Part shown: piece by piece, positions 33,947 to 43,264 of the stretch
How the letters are laid out: each line of letters opens with the position of its first letter
Position numbering within the stretch: position 1 is the stretch's first letter
Source: Methanosuratincola petrocarbonis
GTDB lineage: Archaea; Thermoproteota; Methanomethylicia; Methanomethylicales; Methanomethylicaceae
Direction of reading: 5' to 3'
Length of the DNA: 64,000 nucleotides
Assembly (NCBI GenBank): GCA_030522375.1
Contig: CP130488.1
Coordinates: 248,001-312,000 of the forward strand
Notes under the pieces: model-generated
What the model was told of the DNA's origin: nothing
Seen by the model: only the letters and a program-made list of their open reading frames with translations
Databases searched by the model: none
Made by a program: the position numbers and the translations under genes

Positions 33947-34222
33947 TCACCTGTCGCGGTCTAGGCACTCCTGCACCATCGCGATCAGGTCTTCGATGCG
34001 CACCCCTATGAGGGTAACCCCGCCGCTAGCACTCTCGACAGCCTGTCTTGCGTTGTACACATCTTTACCTATGAGCTCCTTCTCTATAATTTCTATTCCC
34101 TCTTCGGGGTGTGCGAAGAAGTCCCCTGTTATCCTTGCATCCTTGATCATGCCGCCCTCTATGGCTATCCTGACTTTGACCAGCTTCCCGTCCTTGAACT
34201 TCCTCACCAGCTCCCTTTCCAA
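33947..34222 (-). CDS. lplB: Lipoate-protein ligase accessory domain (LplB type)
   Basis: A 91-residue protein matching the stand-alone C-terminal domain of archaeal lipoate ligase: KLVKVRIAIEGGMIKDARITGDFFAHPE, then EKELIGKDVYNARQA. In Thermoplasma this domain is a separate protein needed by LplA for lipoyl adenylate formation. It is placed 4 bases after the catalytic-domain gene. Confidence 0.9.
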   Translation of the reverse strand: MERELVRKFKDGKLVKVRIAIEGGMIKDARITGDFFAHPEEGIEIIEKELIGKDVYNARQAVESASGGVTLIGVRIEDLIAMVQECLDRDR

Positions 34223-34226
34223 AGGA

Positions 34227-34991
34227 TCACCTCCTGAAGGTCCAGTCGATTGACCTGTATCTTTCCTCCAGCGTTGGGGCTATGCACTCGTCCTCCGAAA
34301 GATAAGAGTAATCTGCCACTGCGCCGAAATGATACTCAAACTTCCTCACAAGGATCCTCGAGAATTCCATGTGGCTGACTTCTCTGCCTAGGATTTCGGC
34401 TACAGTGGTTATCCTTCCTTCAATGTCCTTTGCCCCCTTCTCTGCGAGCTTCTCTGCCCTTGCCCTCAGGGCTGGGAGCAGGGAGTAGTCCATACCGAGC
34501 AGTATTGTGCCGTGCTGGAGGATCGCTCCAAACCTCCTTGTCTGTGCGCTTCCGGAGATCTTCCTCTTCCTCACTTCGATATCGTTCACTGGGCGGAATG
34601 ATGCCGGGATTCCGATCTCCCTCAGCGCTGAAATGATTGGCGCGCATATCTTGAGGTAACTTCCCTGAATGTCCTGCGGAACAGCGGGATCGTTTGCCTC
34701 GACCGAGAAGCTGTAAGTGAGCTCCTTCGGGGTATGGAGGACAGCCCCGCCCCCTGAGAGCCTCCTCACCACTTGGATGCCTTTCTCGTGGCAGAACTCG
34801 AGGTTGACCTCCTCCCTTATTTCTTGGAAGTAGCCTATCGAGACTGCTGGCGGATCCCAGCCGTAGAGCCTGAGCGTTGGAGGGCTCTTCCCCGCCCCTA
34901 CTGCCTTCATTATGGCCTCGTCCAGTGCCATGTTGAATGGTGCGTCCCCGTACTCGAATTCGATCACCCTGAGCCTGTTCAATAGGACCAA
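34227..34991 (-). CDS. lplA: Lipoate-protein ligase A, catalytic domain
   Basis: The product is 254 residues. The motifs RRLSGGGAVLHTPKELTYSF and NDIEVRKRKISGSAQTRR, with the catalytic lysine in RKISGSA, are diagnostic. It attaches lipoate or octanoate to lipoyl domains such as the glycine cleavage H protein. It overlaps the upstream radical SAM gene by 13 bases and has its accessory domain in the next gene. Confidence 0.94.
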   Translation of the reverse strand: MVLLNRLRVIEFEYGDAPFNMALDEAIMKAVGAGKSPPTLRLYGWDPPAVSIGYFQEIREEVNLEFCHEKGIQVVRRLSGGGAVLHTPKELTYSFSVEANDPAVPQDIQGSYLKICAPIISALREIGIPASFRPVNDIEVRKRKISGSAQTRRFGAILQHGTILLGMDYSLLPALRARAEKLAEKGAKDIEGRITTVAEILGREVSHMEFSRILVRKFEYHFGAVADYSYLSEDECIAPTLEERYRSIDWTFRR

Positions 34992-35935
34992 GCCTCCTCA
35001 GCAACTCTCTTTGGGTCTGGTCTGAAAGGATAGTTGTAGAACGGTCCAGACGCCTTCTCATTGAAGTAGGGTCTGTTGCAGCCGGGGCAGCCGCACACCA
35101 TGAACGGATACCCCAAATTGAACACCATCTCAAGCGCCTCTGCTGAGCACCCGAACCCCGTGATCCTGCCATCCGGGTCAAATTTGAAATCCGAAGCTTT
35201 CATACCTGCCTCGACTATGAGATGCCTAGCGATCTGAACCCTCCGGTAGGCTCCTATTGGGGGGCTGGCTGCGTTCTCCATGCGCGTCCCTTTGATTGGT
35301 GTGAATGCAAAAAGAGATGGTACGACTCCCATCTTGGAGACAGTGTCAATCATCTCTACCGCCTCTTTTTCAGATTCCCCGAGCCCGACAATTATGTGTG
35401 TTCCAACCTTGCCTCTGCCGAAAACTTCTACGGCAGCCCTGAGGGAATCCATAATCTCCTCCAAACCCCTCCCCTTTACAGATCCGAACCTCCTCTTATC
35501 GGCGCAGTCGACCGGGACAGTAAGGATCTCCGCCCCTGCGTCCCTGAGCCTCTCCATCTCCCCCACAGTGATGGGTGAGACTGAAACCGAGAATGGCAGC
35601 CCAGCGGGCGCAAGGCGCTTTATGATCGCTTCGGCTTCGGATGCTATCCCGGGCTCGTCGGAGCACTGTAGGCAGACCCTCTTAAGGGTAGCCGCTCCCA
35701 TTAGGGTCCTCGCCACCTCCTTGAGACTGAACCTTGGCCATTCTATCCTTGAGATCCTGCTGCTTTCGCCATAAGGCTGGGGGCAAAAGGCACAGGACCC
35801 CCTACAGCCGGTCTTTGAAACGAAAAGGTAGAGCGTCGTAGTGCGGGCATCCGTCCTGCCCCTTGACAGTCCCAGCTCCAGTGCTGATCCGTAAGAAATC
35901 CTAACGTTTTCGATCGTGGGCGTGCACCTGCGCAA
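34979..35935 (-). CDS. Radical SAM protein of the lipoate cluster (second LipS-type component)
   Basis: The product is 318 residues with the radical SAM motif CRGSCAFC near residues 44-51, a TIM-barrel body with VSPITVGEMERLRDAGAEIL, and an additional C-terminal cysteine motif CGCPGCNRPYFNE near residues 281-293 that may bind a second cluster. BioB/LipA-like. In company of lplA/lplB and a second radical SAM gene, it is best explained as one half of the archaeal lipoyl synthase. It starts 3 bases after the TrmB stop. Confidence 0.8.
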   Translation of the reverse strand: MRRCTPTIENVRISYGSALELGLSRGRTDARTTTLYLFVSKTGCRGSCAFCPQPYGESSRISRIEWPRFSLKEVARTLMGAATLKRVCLQCSDEPGIASEAEAIIKRLAPAGLPFSVSVSPITVGEMERLRDAGAEILTVPVDCADKRRFGSVKGRGLEEIMDSLRAAVEVFGRGKVGTHIIVGLGESEKEAVEMIDTVSKMGVVPSLFAFTPIKGTRMENAASPPIGAYRRVQIARHLIVEAGMKASDFKFDPDGRITGFGCSAEALEMVFNLGYPFMVCGCPGCNRPYFNEKASGPFYNYPFRPDPKRVAEEAWSY

Positions 35936-35938
35936 TCC

Positions 35939-36718
35939 CTATAACCGATCTGCCCTCTCCCACAGCAGGTCAAAGGAGTCGTGAAATACGGATACGAGCC
36001 CTGGGTTTTTGGTGTACCCTGGTCTGTAATAGATCCTGCTGCTGTCGCTCTTCCTGGCCCATATGAGGAAGATCAGTTCCCTCGAGTCAACTATTGTGAA
36101 CCGAGTATTCCTCCATTCGCCACCGGAAAACCTGACCTCGATTCCGTGTTGCTTCATGTCCTCGACCCTCTGGGCAACCTTCCCGTCCTTGACGAGAAGG
36201 ATCACCCTGACCGCGACCTTCCTCTCCAGCGCCGAGAGGAGCTCTTCCCTAACCTTGTCGTACCAGCTGAACTCCTCTGCAAGTATGCACACCTCAGCAT
36301 TCGCACTTGCGATTATCTTTACCGTCTCAAGCTCCATGGCTGGAAGGCCGTCTATTGCCTGCAGTAGCTCTTCCATTCTCATCCCCAGCCTCTTCTCCGC
36401 ATAAAGCGGCTCAAGGGTGGACTGGAGTCTGCCGACTGTAGCCCGAAGCTCAGAGATCCTGAGGTCGCATTCCATTTCTTGCTTCTTCATGTACCTCTGC
36501 AGGAATGCCTTTGGGGCGACCGGCGTCAGCCTCCCAGACTTGGACTCGATTGCCCCGATCCTAGCGAGCTCTTCAACCGCCGACCTTGCCGCCTCGGCAT
36601 CCATGCCAAGCTTTTCCGGTATGGCTGATAGGAGCTCCTCTCCATTCTCGACCAGATGCTCATAAACCCTGATCTCAGCATCTTTGAGCCCAATACTCCT
36701 CAAATCACTGAAGGACAT
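35939..36718 (-). CDS. TrmB-family transcriptional regulator heading the lipoate operon
   Basis: The product is 259 residues from ATG 36718. Residues 1-80 form a winged helix (LRSIGLKDAEIRVYEHLVENG), a coiled coil follows near 90-120, and the C-terminal part resembles the PLD-like effector domain of TrmB-type proteins. Its stop lies 3 bases before the first LipS-type gene, so it is probably co-transcribed with the lipoate genes. A perfect palindrome lies 38 bases upstream of its start. Confidence 0.85.
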   Translation of the reverse strand: MSFSDLRSIGLKDAEIRVYEHLVENGEELLSAIPEKLGMDAEAARSAVEELARIGAIESKSGRLTPVAPKAFLQRYMKKQEMECDLRISELRATVGRLQSTLEPLYAEKRLGMRMEELLQAIDGLPAMELETVKIIASANAEVCILAEEFSWYDKVREELLSALERKVAVRVILLVKDGKVAQRVEDMKQHGIEVRFSGGEWRNTRFTIVDSRELIFLIWARKSDSSRIYYRPGYTKNPGLVSVFHDSFDLLWERADRL

Positions 36719-36755
36719 TGTGCACACCCGGATCACTTATCACTTGGGCGGTTAA

Positions 36756-36774
36756 TCTGATAAGCGTTATCAGA
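36756..36774. promoter_or_regulatory. Perfect inverted repeat, candidate TrmB operator
   Basis: TCTGATAA, a 3-base spacer GCG, then TTATCAGA. The repeat lies between the herA stop and the TrmB start. A related half-site (GTGATAAGTG on the minus strand) lies about 20 bases closer to the gene. It is a good candidate for autoregulation of the operon. Confidence 0.6.
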
Positions 36775-36810
36775 CAATGGCAGGGAAGGCGCCGATAATC
36801 CGCCCGCCCA

Positions 36811-38616
36811 TCACCTCTCCCCTAAAATATAATCCTCGTTGTTCAATGCATGGAAGAACACTGGCACATTCTGGGTGTTGGTTGCTTTGAAGCTAGTCAT
36901 CAACCAGTCCCCATTCTGGAAGAGCAGGGTCCTCTCCATGAATGCATCGTCTATTGCAAAAGTATCTGAAATGAGTTGCCTGTCGTACGGCCTGGGCATG
37001 GTGCTCACGAAGTAACTGTGTAGCTGCTGCAGGACGTTTGTGTTGAGGTGAGCTATCCTCTGGGTGCTTATCCAGCCATGTAGATGGTACTTGCGTCCAT
37101 GCCTGAGCAGCCGCTCGACCGCCAGGCTTGAGTATTCAGTCCCGTCCTCTTTCTTCTTTTCGTAGGGTATGAATTCCTGTGCCTCATCAAAAACAAAGAC
37201 TACCCTGGGATCCAACGAAAAGCTCCTCTTTTTTGCCCTGAAGACGTCGCTTATCAGATCCGCGCAAAGGCTCCGGGCAGCCTCAACCTCGGGAAGATTG
37301 ATGACAAATGCCCTCGGGGCCCCTTCCTGCGTATCCATTATTTCAGCGGTCAGGTCATGAATTGTATACCCGCCTTTCTCCTCGTCTTCCCCCTCGCCGA
37401 TAATGACTTTCAGGTTGTGGAAGATAGTTTTTATTGCGGCATCCTCCCTGAGCTTTGCCTTTCCGATCAGCTGATCTATCTCGCACAGCAGCGGCTCGAT
37501 TTCGGCTCCGATCCGGGTCCCCTCATCAATCCCTTTCCTTTCGAGAAATCCTCTGATTTTAGCCATCACAGCCGGAATAATCACCTTCTGTGCCGAGGCA
37601 CCGTACTTCTCCTCAAGCAGTCCAGAGAGGATCTCAAGCAGCCCGCCATAGCTCCTGTACGCATTCATCTTCAAAGTTTCCCTTGAGGGCAGGGCAAGCT
37701 TGAGCACCTTATTGCCCTCGAACAGATCCCTGATGCGGACTATCAGCTCTTCCTTCCTTTCCGATAGCGATTCTGGGATCACATGCCTCCTGTAATACTC
37801 CTCCGCAGCCTCCATAGTGTCGGTTTCAGAGATCTCCTCAGTGAAAAGCACCCTGCTCGGGACATTGCATAGTAGGTCAAGTATGCTTATCCCATACTCT
37901 GAAGAGACATCAAAAACAACCACTTTCATATCAGGACACGCCTTCACAGCCTTCCTTACCACCAGCGACGTCAGGTTGCTCTTACCCGATCCTGTGAATG
38001 CGAACACACCTACATGGTAATGGAGTAGCTTTTCGAGGTTGACAGTGAACGGTATCTCCTCGTCGGCTACCCCCAACAGCTTTCCTATGGTGTAGTCGCC
38101 GCCACTGCTGCCACTTGGTGCGTAACAGATGAATTTCTTTATCAACTCCCTGCTGAGCAGCAAAACCTTGGCTCCGGGTAGGGGGGCTATGTTCTTCCTC
38201 AGGAAAGCCGGCAATCCCCCTTCGACCTTCATGACGTAACCCGTCGGGGCTGCGACTATCTCGATCCATGTGCTCTTGGAACCCTTCTGCCACTCTGCGT
38301 CGATGAGGCTCATGAACTCCTTCCTTATCATGCTCGGCTGGCTTCTGTCAAGCGTGAGCATGCTGTAATGCATTGGATATAGGTCTGCTATCTCGTATAT
38401 CGAGAATGAGTCGTTAGTGCCGACGCCCACTATGTTGGGTATTGCGATCAACCTGCCCGCCTCCATTTTTCTCATAACCTCTGGTTCATATTCGGCCTCT
38501 ATCCTTGCGGTCCGGAAGGTTATCGTTGCCTTACCGTCTGAGGTCGTTCTTGTGGCCGAATGTATCTCCCGTAGCCTTGCCATGAATTTGCCGCCCAGGT
38601 CGTCGAAGAAATCCAT
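36811..38616 (-). CDS. herA: HerA-like hexameric DNA translocase
   Basis: The product is 601 residues. The N-terminal beta barrel is followed by Walker A FTGSGKSN (about residues 207-214) and Walker B FVFDEAQEF with D477/E478. STQRIAHLN near residue 517 corresponds to sensor and arginine-finger segments. It overlaps no gene but follows the NurA gene by 5 bases. HerA-NurA complexes resect DNA ends in archaea; here the usual Mre11-Rad50 genes are absent from the neighbourhood. Confidence 0.93.
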   Translation of the reverse strand: MDFFDDLGGKFMARLREIHSATRTTSDGKATITFRTARIEAEYEPEVMRKMEAGRLIAIPNIVGVGTNDSFSIYEIADLYPMHYSMLTLDRSQPSMIRKEFMSLIDAEWQKGSKSTWIEIVAAPTGYVMKVEGGLPAFLRKNIAPLPGAKVLLLSRELIKKFICYAPSGSSGGDYTIGKLLGVADEEIPFTVNLEKLLHYHVGVFAFTGSGKSNLTSLVVRKAVKACPDMKVVVFDVSSEYGISILDLLCNVPSRVLFTEEISETDTMEAAEEYYRRHVIPESLSERKEELIVRIRDLFEGNKVLKLALPSRETLKMNAYRSYGGLLEILSGLLEEKYGASAQKVIIPAVMAKIRGFLERKGIDEGTRIGAEIEPLLCEIDQLIGKAKLREDAAIKTIFHNLKVIIGEGEDEEKGGYTIHDLTAEIMDTQEGAPRAFVINLPEVEAARSLCADLISDVFRAKKRSFSLDPRVVFVFDEAQEFIPYEKKKEDGTEYSSLAVERLLRHGRKYHLHGWISTQRIAHLNTNVLQQLHSYFVSTMPRPYDRQLISDTFAIDDAFMERTLLFQNGDWLMTSFKATNTQNVPVFFHALNNEDYILGER

Positions 38617-38621
38617 ACCGA

Positions 38622-40430
38622 TCAGCCCCTCCTAATTGCCTCGATTTCAGATCTGAAGTCTCTGAACTTTGTGTTGAATAAGATTTGCTGATCTAGCCTG
38701 CTCTTGGCGATTTCGTATGCAACAGTTGCAAGGTAGGTCTGTCTGGCGCCTTCCAGAACAAGCTTAGCCTTCTTGTCCGCCAGAAAAAGGGGGAAGTTAT
38801 ACCCCAGCGCCTCCGGTATGACTTCGCCTGCCATGGAAGCAAGTATTGCCATGACCAAGTCCGCCACCGGGCTGCCCTCATCATACTCCAATACCGGCTC
38901 AATAGTTTCCACTTCGTCCCCGTCCTCGTGCAATAGGATAGGTCCCCTAAGACCGTCGAAACCCGGGTAACAGGGCCTGTCATACGCAAAGACGTGACTC
39001 CTCACAGCCGGGTCATTATGGCTGTGCCAGAGCTGGACATACGCCTTGACGAAAGTCCTCTCATTGGATATCACATTCTTATGCGCGCCCTTAACCTTCA
39101 CTCCCTGAGCTGAAGACGGCATGTCACCGGAAGGCATGGCTGTCCTGAAGCAAGAGTCATACTCTATTGTCCTCCATGGGGTATTCAGCCTCATCGCTTC
39201 TACGACACTGTAATTCTGGAGAACTGCCTTGTCGCTGTTGAAGTCGGGCATACTGCCCATCAATCCAACTTTTCCGGTCGCGGATAGCACTTTTGTAACT
39301 GAGCGGACAAGTTCGTAAGCCATCGTATCTTTGATGAGCCCCACCAGGAGCACTCCATTGCCCCATGCCATCCTGAGGAGTCTTTGGAGAATGAATAGGC
39401 TGACAAGATCGAGGTCGTCTGAACAAATCCAGCGCTCTCCGCCGCCGACCTTCATGATCAGCGGGTGCTCTCCTGGAGGAGTCTCAAAGATATGTTCTGC
39501 CACTTTCTTGGCAGCAAAGGATACCCTGTCCCAGTAAGAACCAACATGTGGCTTGAGCCTGCAGCTTTCGCCGGGCTCCAACAAACCGTATTCAGTACGT
39601 AATCTCTGGAGTTCCCTCCTTATCCTCTCCGCCCTTCCACCCCCTTTCGATAGCGCTCTGATGAGTTCTTCCTCGGAAACTTCCTTTCCTGATCTGATCA
39701 GATGTTCGACAATCGCATACCTTATGAACTGGCTCCTTGGCGGGGGCAGCGACAGCTCCTTGTTGGGGGTGAGCATCCTAGCCAGATCCAGGTCAGACTC
39801 GGAAACGGCTCCGAATGGTGTGTCCATACCTTCCATGATTGAGTGCCCGCTCTCGAGCCATTCCCGCGCGCTCCACACTAGGTGCCCGAAGTCGCCAGCA
39901 AGAGTCCTGTCTAGCAACACAACCTTAACGCTCAGGTCACTTTCGAGCACCTTCATTGCAAGGTAGTACTCTGACAGACGCATCAGCGAGCTGGGGAGGC
40001 GCATAGGATCTATTTCGGATCCTCCCTCGGTTATCTTCCCAGCCACCGTGGACTCTTCCTCCTCGTATATCGGTATTGCAGAGGAGGCGCTCACTGAAGC
40101 CGTCTCTTCGTTGAGCCCAGCCATCCTGCATCCAGACCGATCGAAAAGGAGTCTTCCTTGATAGGCGTAAGCTCCAGCATAGAAGATTATCATGTCAAGC
40201 TGCCTATCTTGGGCCATTGTTCCATCTATTGCTGCGAATTTCACCTCTTCTTGACCGAAAAGTGATCTCGCGACAAAGAGCGCCTTATCTGCGCTGTAGC
40301 CCTCTCTTATCAGGCTTCTTATCGCCCCTGAAGAGCGCCTCAAAGAATCGATCTTTTCACTGAATTTGCCGACGAGTTTCTGCGTGGAGCACCTGACCGA
40401 TCCAACTATCCTTTCATGTTCTGAAGACAT
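38622..40430 (-). CDS. nurA: NurA-domain nuclease, unusually large
   Basis: The product is 602 residues against about 340-450 for most NurA. The N-terminal active-site motif AAIDGT (D69) and VVLLDRTL (D174) agree with the RNase H-like NurA core, and YNFPLFLADKKAKL near the C-terminus matches the family end. The insert between about 200 and 480 includes a helical, possibly winged, region (ELIRALSKGGGRAERIRREL). It is the 5' partner of herA, with a TATA-like TTAAATATTTC upstream near 40470. Confidence 0.85.
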   Translation of the reverse strand: MSSEHERIVGSVRCSTQKLVGKFSEKIDSLRRSSGAIRSLIREGYSADKALFVARSLFGQEEVKFAAIDGTMAQDRQLDMIIFYAGAYAYQGRLLFDRSGCRMAGLNEETASVSASSAIPIYEEEESTVAGKITEGGSEIDPMRLPSSLMRLSEYYLAMKVLESDLSVKVVLLDRTLAGDFGHLVWSAREWLESGHSIMEGMDTPFGAVSESDLDLARMLTPNKELSLPPPRSQFIRYAIVEHLIRSGKEVSEEELIRALSKGGGRAERIRRELQRLRTEYGLLEPGESCRLKPHVGSYWDRVSFAAKKVAEHIFETPPGEHPLIMKVGGGERWICSDDLDLVSLFILQRLLRMAWGNGVLLVGLIKDTMAYELVRSVTKVLSATGKVGLMGSMPDFNSDKAVLQNYSVVEAMRLNTPWRTIEYDSCFRTAMPSGDMPSSAQGVKVKGAHKNVISNERTFVKAYVQLWHSHNDPAVRSHVFAYDRPCYPGFDGLRGPILLHEDGDEVETIEPVLEYDEGSPVADLVMAILASMAGEVIPEALGYNFPLFLADKKAKLVLEGARQTYLATVAYEIAKSRLDQQILFNTKFRDFRSEIEAIRRG

Positions 40431-40556
40431 CCGGGTTTAGCCCCTGTTCCTTTACTGCTCGAGGAAATATTTAATCGAATTAGGTCGGCTCAAATCTCTA
40501 ATGCTTTGTGAAAACTGATAAAAAGACTGGTGCTTATTGAGAAATGAGGAGTCAGT

Positions 40557-41216
40557 ATGGAACAAGTGCTTTTGATAGGGGGTGACGATTCGGGGATGCC
40601 TTTCAGGAGGCTTGCATACGGTGGATATCCACTTATTTCGTGCAATCCTGATCGCCTTCCTCAGAACCTGCATGAATTGGCAAAGATCTGTGACGTGGTG
40701 GTTGTTTGTGCGGACCAGATAATGGGTAGGGTGATAGCTGATGAGATCTGGCACCTTCTGAGGAGAAAGATCGTAATATCGACCACGCCAGGTTTCGACC
40801 TCTCGATGCTGCGTGACCTCTATCCCCTTTCAAAAGTCTGCAGGTGCGATTTGGTGCTGGACGGTGATGTCGACAGATGCCTCGCAGTTGTGTCATTCGG
40901 GGACTCTTTTTCAGAGTTAGATATGGCCTCGATGAAAAGGATCTTCTCAAGCATTGGAGAGATGCTCGTCATTAACGAGCCGCTCTTCCAAGAAGTCAGG
41001 GCAACAATCAGCGAGGGTTTTTCATCCCTCTCCGAATTGTTGAGGAGGCTCGGTCCGGACGATTTCCAAGAATACCTTCTTGGCTGGGTCATGTACTGCC
41101 TGGGCCAGATGATCCTCAAGGGCAATCCGATCGAAGGATGCCGGAATCCGCAGGGTAAGGTAGGGGGGATCGGAGATCAGGCGCCCCCATCCGCTGGATC
41201 CAAAACATCGGGATAA
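40557..41216 (+). CDS. Pyrroline-5-carboxylate reductase-like protein
   Basis: The product is 219 residues. The segment VVVVCADQIMGRVIADEIWHLL followed by KIVISTTPGFDLSMLRDLYP resembles ProC, as does the later IFSSIGEMLVINEPLFQEVRATISEG region. However, the N-terminal nucleotide-binding glycine motif is not recognisable (LIGGDDSGMP instead of GxGxMG), so enzymatic activity is uncertain. The C-terminal 30 residues are low complexity. The start is ATG 40557. Confidence 0.5.
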   Translation: MEQVLLIGGDDSGMPFRRLAYGGYPLISCNPDRLPQNLHELAKICDVVVVCADQIMGRVIADEIWHLLRRKIVISTTPGFDLSMLRDLYPLSKVCRCDLVLDGDVDRCLAVVSFGDSFSELDMASMKRIFSSIGEMLVINEPLFQEVRATISEGFSSLSELLRRLGPDDFQEYLLGWVMYCLGQMILKGNPIEGCRNPQGKVGGIGDQAPPSAGSKTSG

Positions 41217-41243
41217 GCGGGAAAAGTCGGAGTTGTGGGAATC

Positions 41244-42098
41244 ATGGTGGAGATCCGCGTCGGCGTGCATGTCTCGATTGCTGGGTCGATAGCGTTCTCT
41301 GTCGACCGGGCGGCTGATGCCGGATGTGACACCTTCCAGATCTTCACCAGGAACCCGAGGGGGTGGGCATTCTCAGATATACCTGAAGAGGTCAGGATCT
41401 CTTTCATAAGTAAAGTAAAGGCTTCAAATCTCTCGCCAGTCGTTGCCCATATGCCATACCTCCCAAATTTGGCGTCCCCGTCAAGGGAGATCTATGAAAG
41501 ATCACTGAAGACCCTTGAGGCTGAGGTCGATCGTTGCGACAGGCTCGAGATACCTTATTTGGTGACACATCTCGGGAGCCACATGTCCAGCGGAGAAGAA
41601 AGCGGTCGAAAGAGGGTAGCCGAAGCCCTCGATACCGTCTTCAGGAAGGGTTGCAGGTGCATGATCCTCCTCGAGAACACTGCAGGTCAGAAGAACAGCC
41701 TTGGAAACAAGTTTGAGGATCTCTGTGCAATCATCGAAAAGACGAGCTCGCCAGAAAAAGTGGGGGTTTGCTTGGACACCTGCCACGCCTTTGCGGCAGG
41801 TTACGATGTGCGGCTCAACTTCACCTCTGTGTTGGACGCGCTCGAGAGCGCCATTGGTTTAGAAAAGCTCAAGGTCATCCATATGAACGATTCCGTTGGC
41901 GACTTGGGGTCGCACTTGGACCGACACGAACACATAGGTCTTGGCAAGATCGGGGAGTCTGGCTTCGTCAACATACTCTCGGACAAGAGGGTATGGAGCC
42001 TCCCGCTAATAATGGAGACTCCGGTGGATCAAAGGCGCGACGACAGGGGGAACATAAAGAAATTGAGGGAATTGGCTACCCTCGTCCAGACATCATAG
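41244..42098 (+). CDS. nfo: Endonuclease IV (AP endonuclease)
   Basis: The product is 284 residues from ATG 41244. Signature motifs are GVHVSIAGSI, VVAHMPYLPNLASP, LVTHLGSH, LLENTAGQ, VGVCLDTCHAFAAGYD, KVIHMNDS and DRHEHIGLGKIG, which supply the zinc ligands. It cuts DNA at abasic sites during base excision repair. It lies 27 bases after the ProC-like gene. Confidence 0.96.
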   Translation: MVEIRVGVHVSIAGSIAFSVDRAADAGCDTFQIFTRNPRGWAFSDIPEEVRISFISKVKASNLSPVVAHMPYLPNLASPSREIYERSLKTLEAEVDRCDRLEIPYLVTHLGSHMSSGEESGRKRVAEALDTVFRKGCRCMILLENTAGQKNSLGNKFEDLCAIIEKTSSPEKVGVCLDTCHAFAAGYDVRLNFTSVLDALESAIGLEKLKVIHMNDSVGDLGSHLDRHEHIGLGKIGESGFVNILSDKRVWSLPLIMETPVDQRRDDRGNIKKLRELATLVQTS

Positions 42099-42104
42099 GT
42101 TAGC

Positions 42105-42581
42105 TCACCCTGTCTGGGGTCTTGATGCCCGCCTGGCCAACAAAAGACCGATCCCGCTAGACAGGATGCTCACCCCTGCAATTATTATGAAGTAGCTGTA
42201 GACCGCTTGGAACTCCAGATTTTGCCTAAAGAGCTGGTCTGCCAGGAATGCGATCCCTGCCCAAAATATGATCCCCGAGAATGTGTCTGCCCTCCTCCTT
42301 ACAGAGTCACGAATGATGTACCGTGCAACCAAAATGAGTGCGTTGGTTACCGCCATCGCAATGGCTAGCCAAAGGAAGAAGCCATAGACTTCGGGGTGCG
42401 GCCCTCTCACTACAGGAAGGTAAATGCCTTGGGAGATCTCGAGCAATTCGAAATCCGTTATGAATTCTTTAAGCCTGTCGACCAAGTTCGGGGTAAAAGC
42501 GAAAAATGATCCAACCACCACTAGGAACACTCCGAAGTTTACCAATCCCAGGAAGTCCCTGTCGCCTCTTGAAGAGCTCAT
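42105..42581 (-). CDS. Four-helix membrane protein of unknown function
   Basis: The product is 158 residues with four membrane helices (about 13-28, 66-86, 100-113 and 125-148). The N- and C-termini are basic and probably cytoplasmic. No motif recognised. It is convergent with nfo, with six bases between the stops. Confidence 0.6.
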   Translation of the reverse strand: MSSSRGDRDFLGLVNFGVFLVVVGSFFAFTPNLVDRLKEFITDFELLEISQGIYLPVVRGPHPEVYGFFLWLAIAMAVTNALILVARYIIRDSVRRRADTFSGIIFWAGIAFLADQLFRQNLEFQAVYSYFIIIAGVSILSSGIGLLLARRASRPQTG

Positions 42582-42709
42582 TTTTTGAACCCCTTGAAAT
42601 ATCTAATCAGCCCTACTAATAAATCTGATAAATGATGGTTAAAAAAATAGGAAAATTTATCTGACAATTAATGCAATCAGTTACAGAGTGACTTACTTTT
42701 CTGGAGCTG

Positions 42710-43264
42710 TTGTTGTTGTCATCAGAAAAATTCTGCAGGCACTGCGGTGCTGAGATCCCCCAGGATAGCGCTTTCTGCCCGAAATGCGGCAGCCCGATCT
42801 CATTCGATCAGGCCGGACCGTCCGCACAAGCCCGCCGTAAAAAGGCGGAAAAGGGGGAGAAGCGCGAGAAGGAGGAAAAGGGAGAGAAGGAGGGTGAAAA
42901 GCAGGAAGAGAAAGAAAGGGAAGGGAGCGTGTCTGGTGCGCTGTTTGGCGGGGGTGTCCTGATTTGGCTGGGCGTCACTTTCTATCTGGCAACAAGCGGT
43001 CAGATCGCCTGGTCCAAATGGTGGCTCAGCTTCATGTCTGGGCTCGGGGTCCTGTTGGTGCTCTTGGGCCTATACTATTCTCTCAGGAGCAGGAGTCTGT
43101 TCCCGTTCTTTGGAATAGTGATCGGTGGGGCCATAATATTGATAATCGGGCTGTCTGGATTTTACGCCATCAGCACGGAGCTCTGGCCCGTGATGATCAT
43201 CCTGCTCGGCTTAGTTGTCATATTAGTCGGGCTGTTCGGGAGGAGGAGGGTGCCTAAGCCCTAA
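42710..43264 (+). CDS. Zinc-ribbon membrane protein
   Basis: The product is 184 residues. Residues 8-28 contain a zinc ribbon (CRHCGAEIPQDSAFCPKCG), followed by a highly charged Lys/Glu linker (about 42-75) and four membrane helices (80-170). The combination of a cytoplasmic zinc ribbon and membrane helices is common in archaea, with no known function. TTG start chosen; it overlaps the convergent GH3 gene by 11 bases. Confidence 0.7.
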   Translation: MLLSSEKFCRHCGAEIPQDSAFCPKCGSPISFDQAGPSAQARRKKAEKGEKREKEEKGEKEGEKQEEKEREGSVSGALFGGGVLIWLGVTFYLATSGQIAWSKWWLSFMSGLGVLLVLLGLYYSLRSRSLFPFFGIVIGGAIILIIGLSGFYAISTELWPVMIILLGLVVILVGLFGRRRVPKP

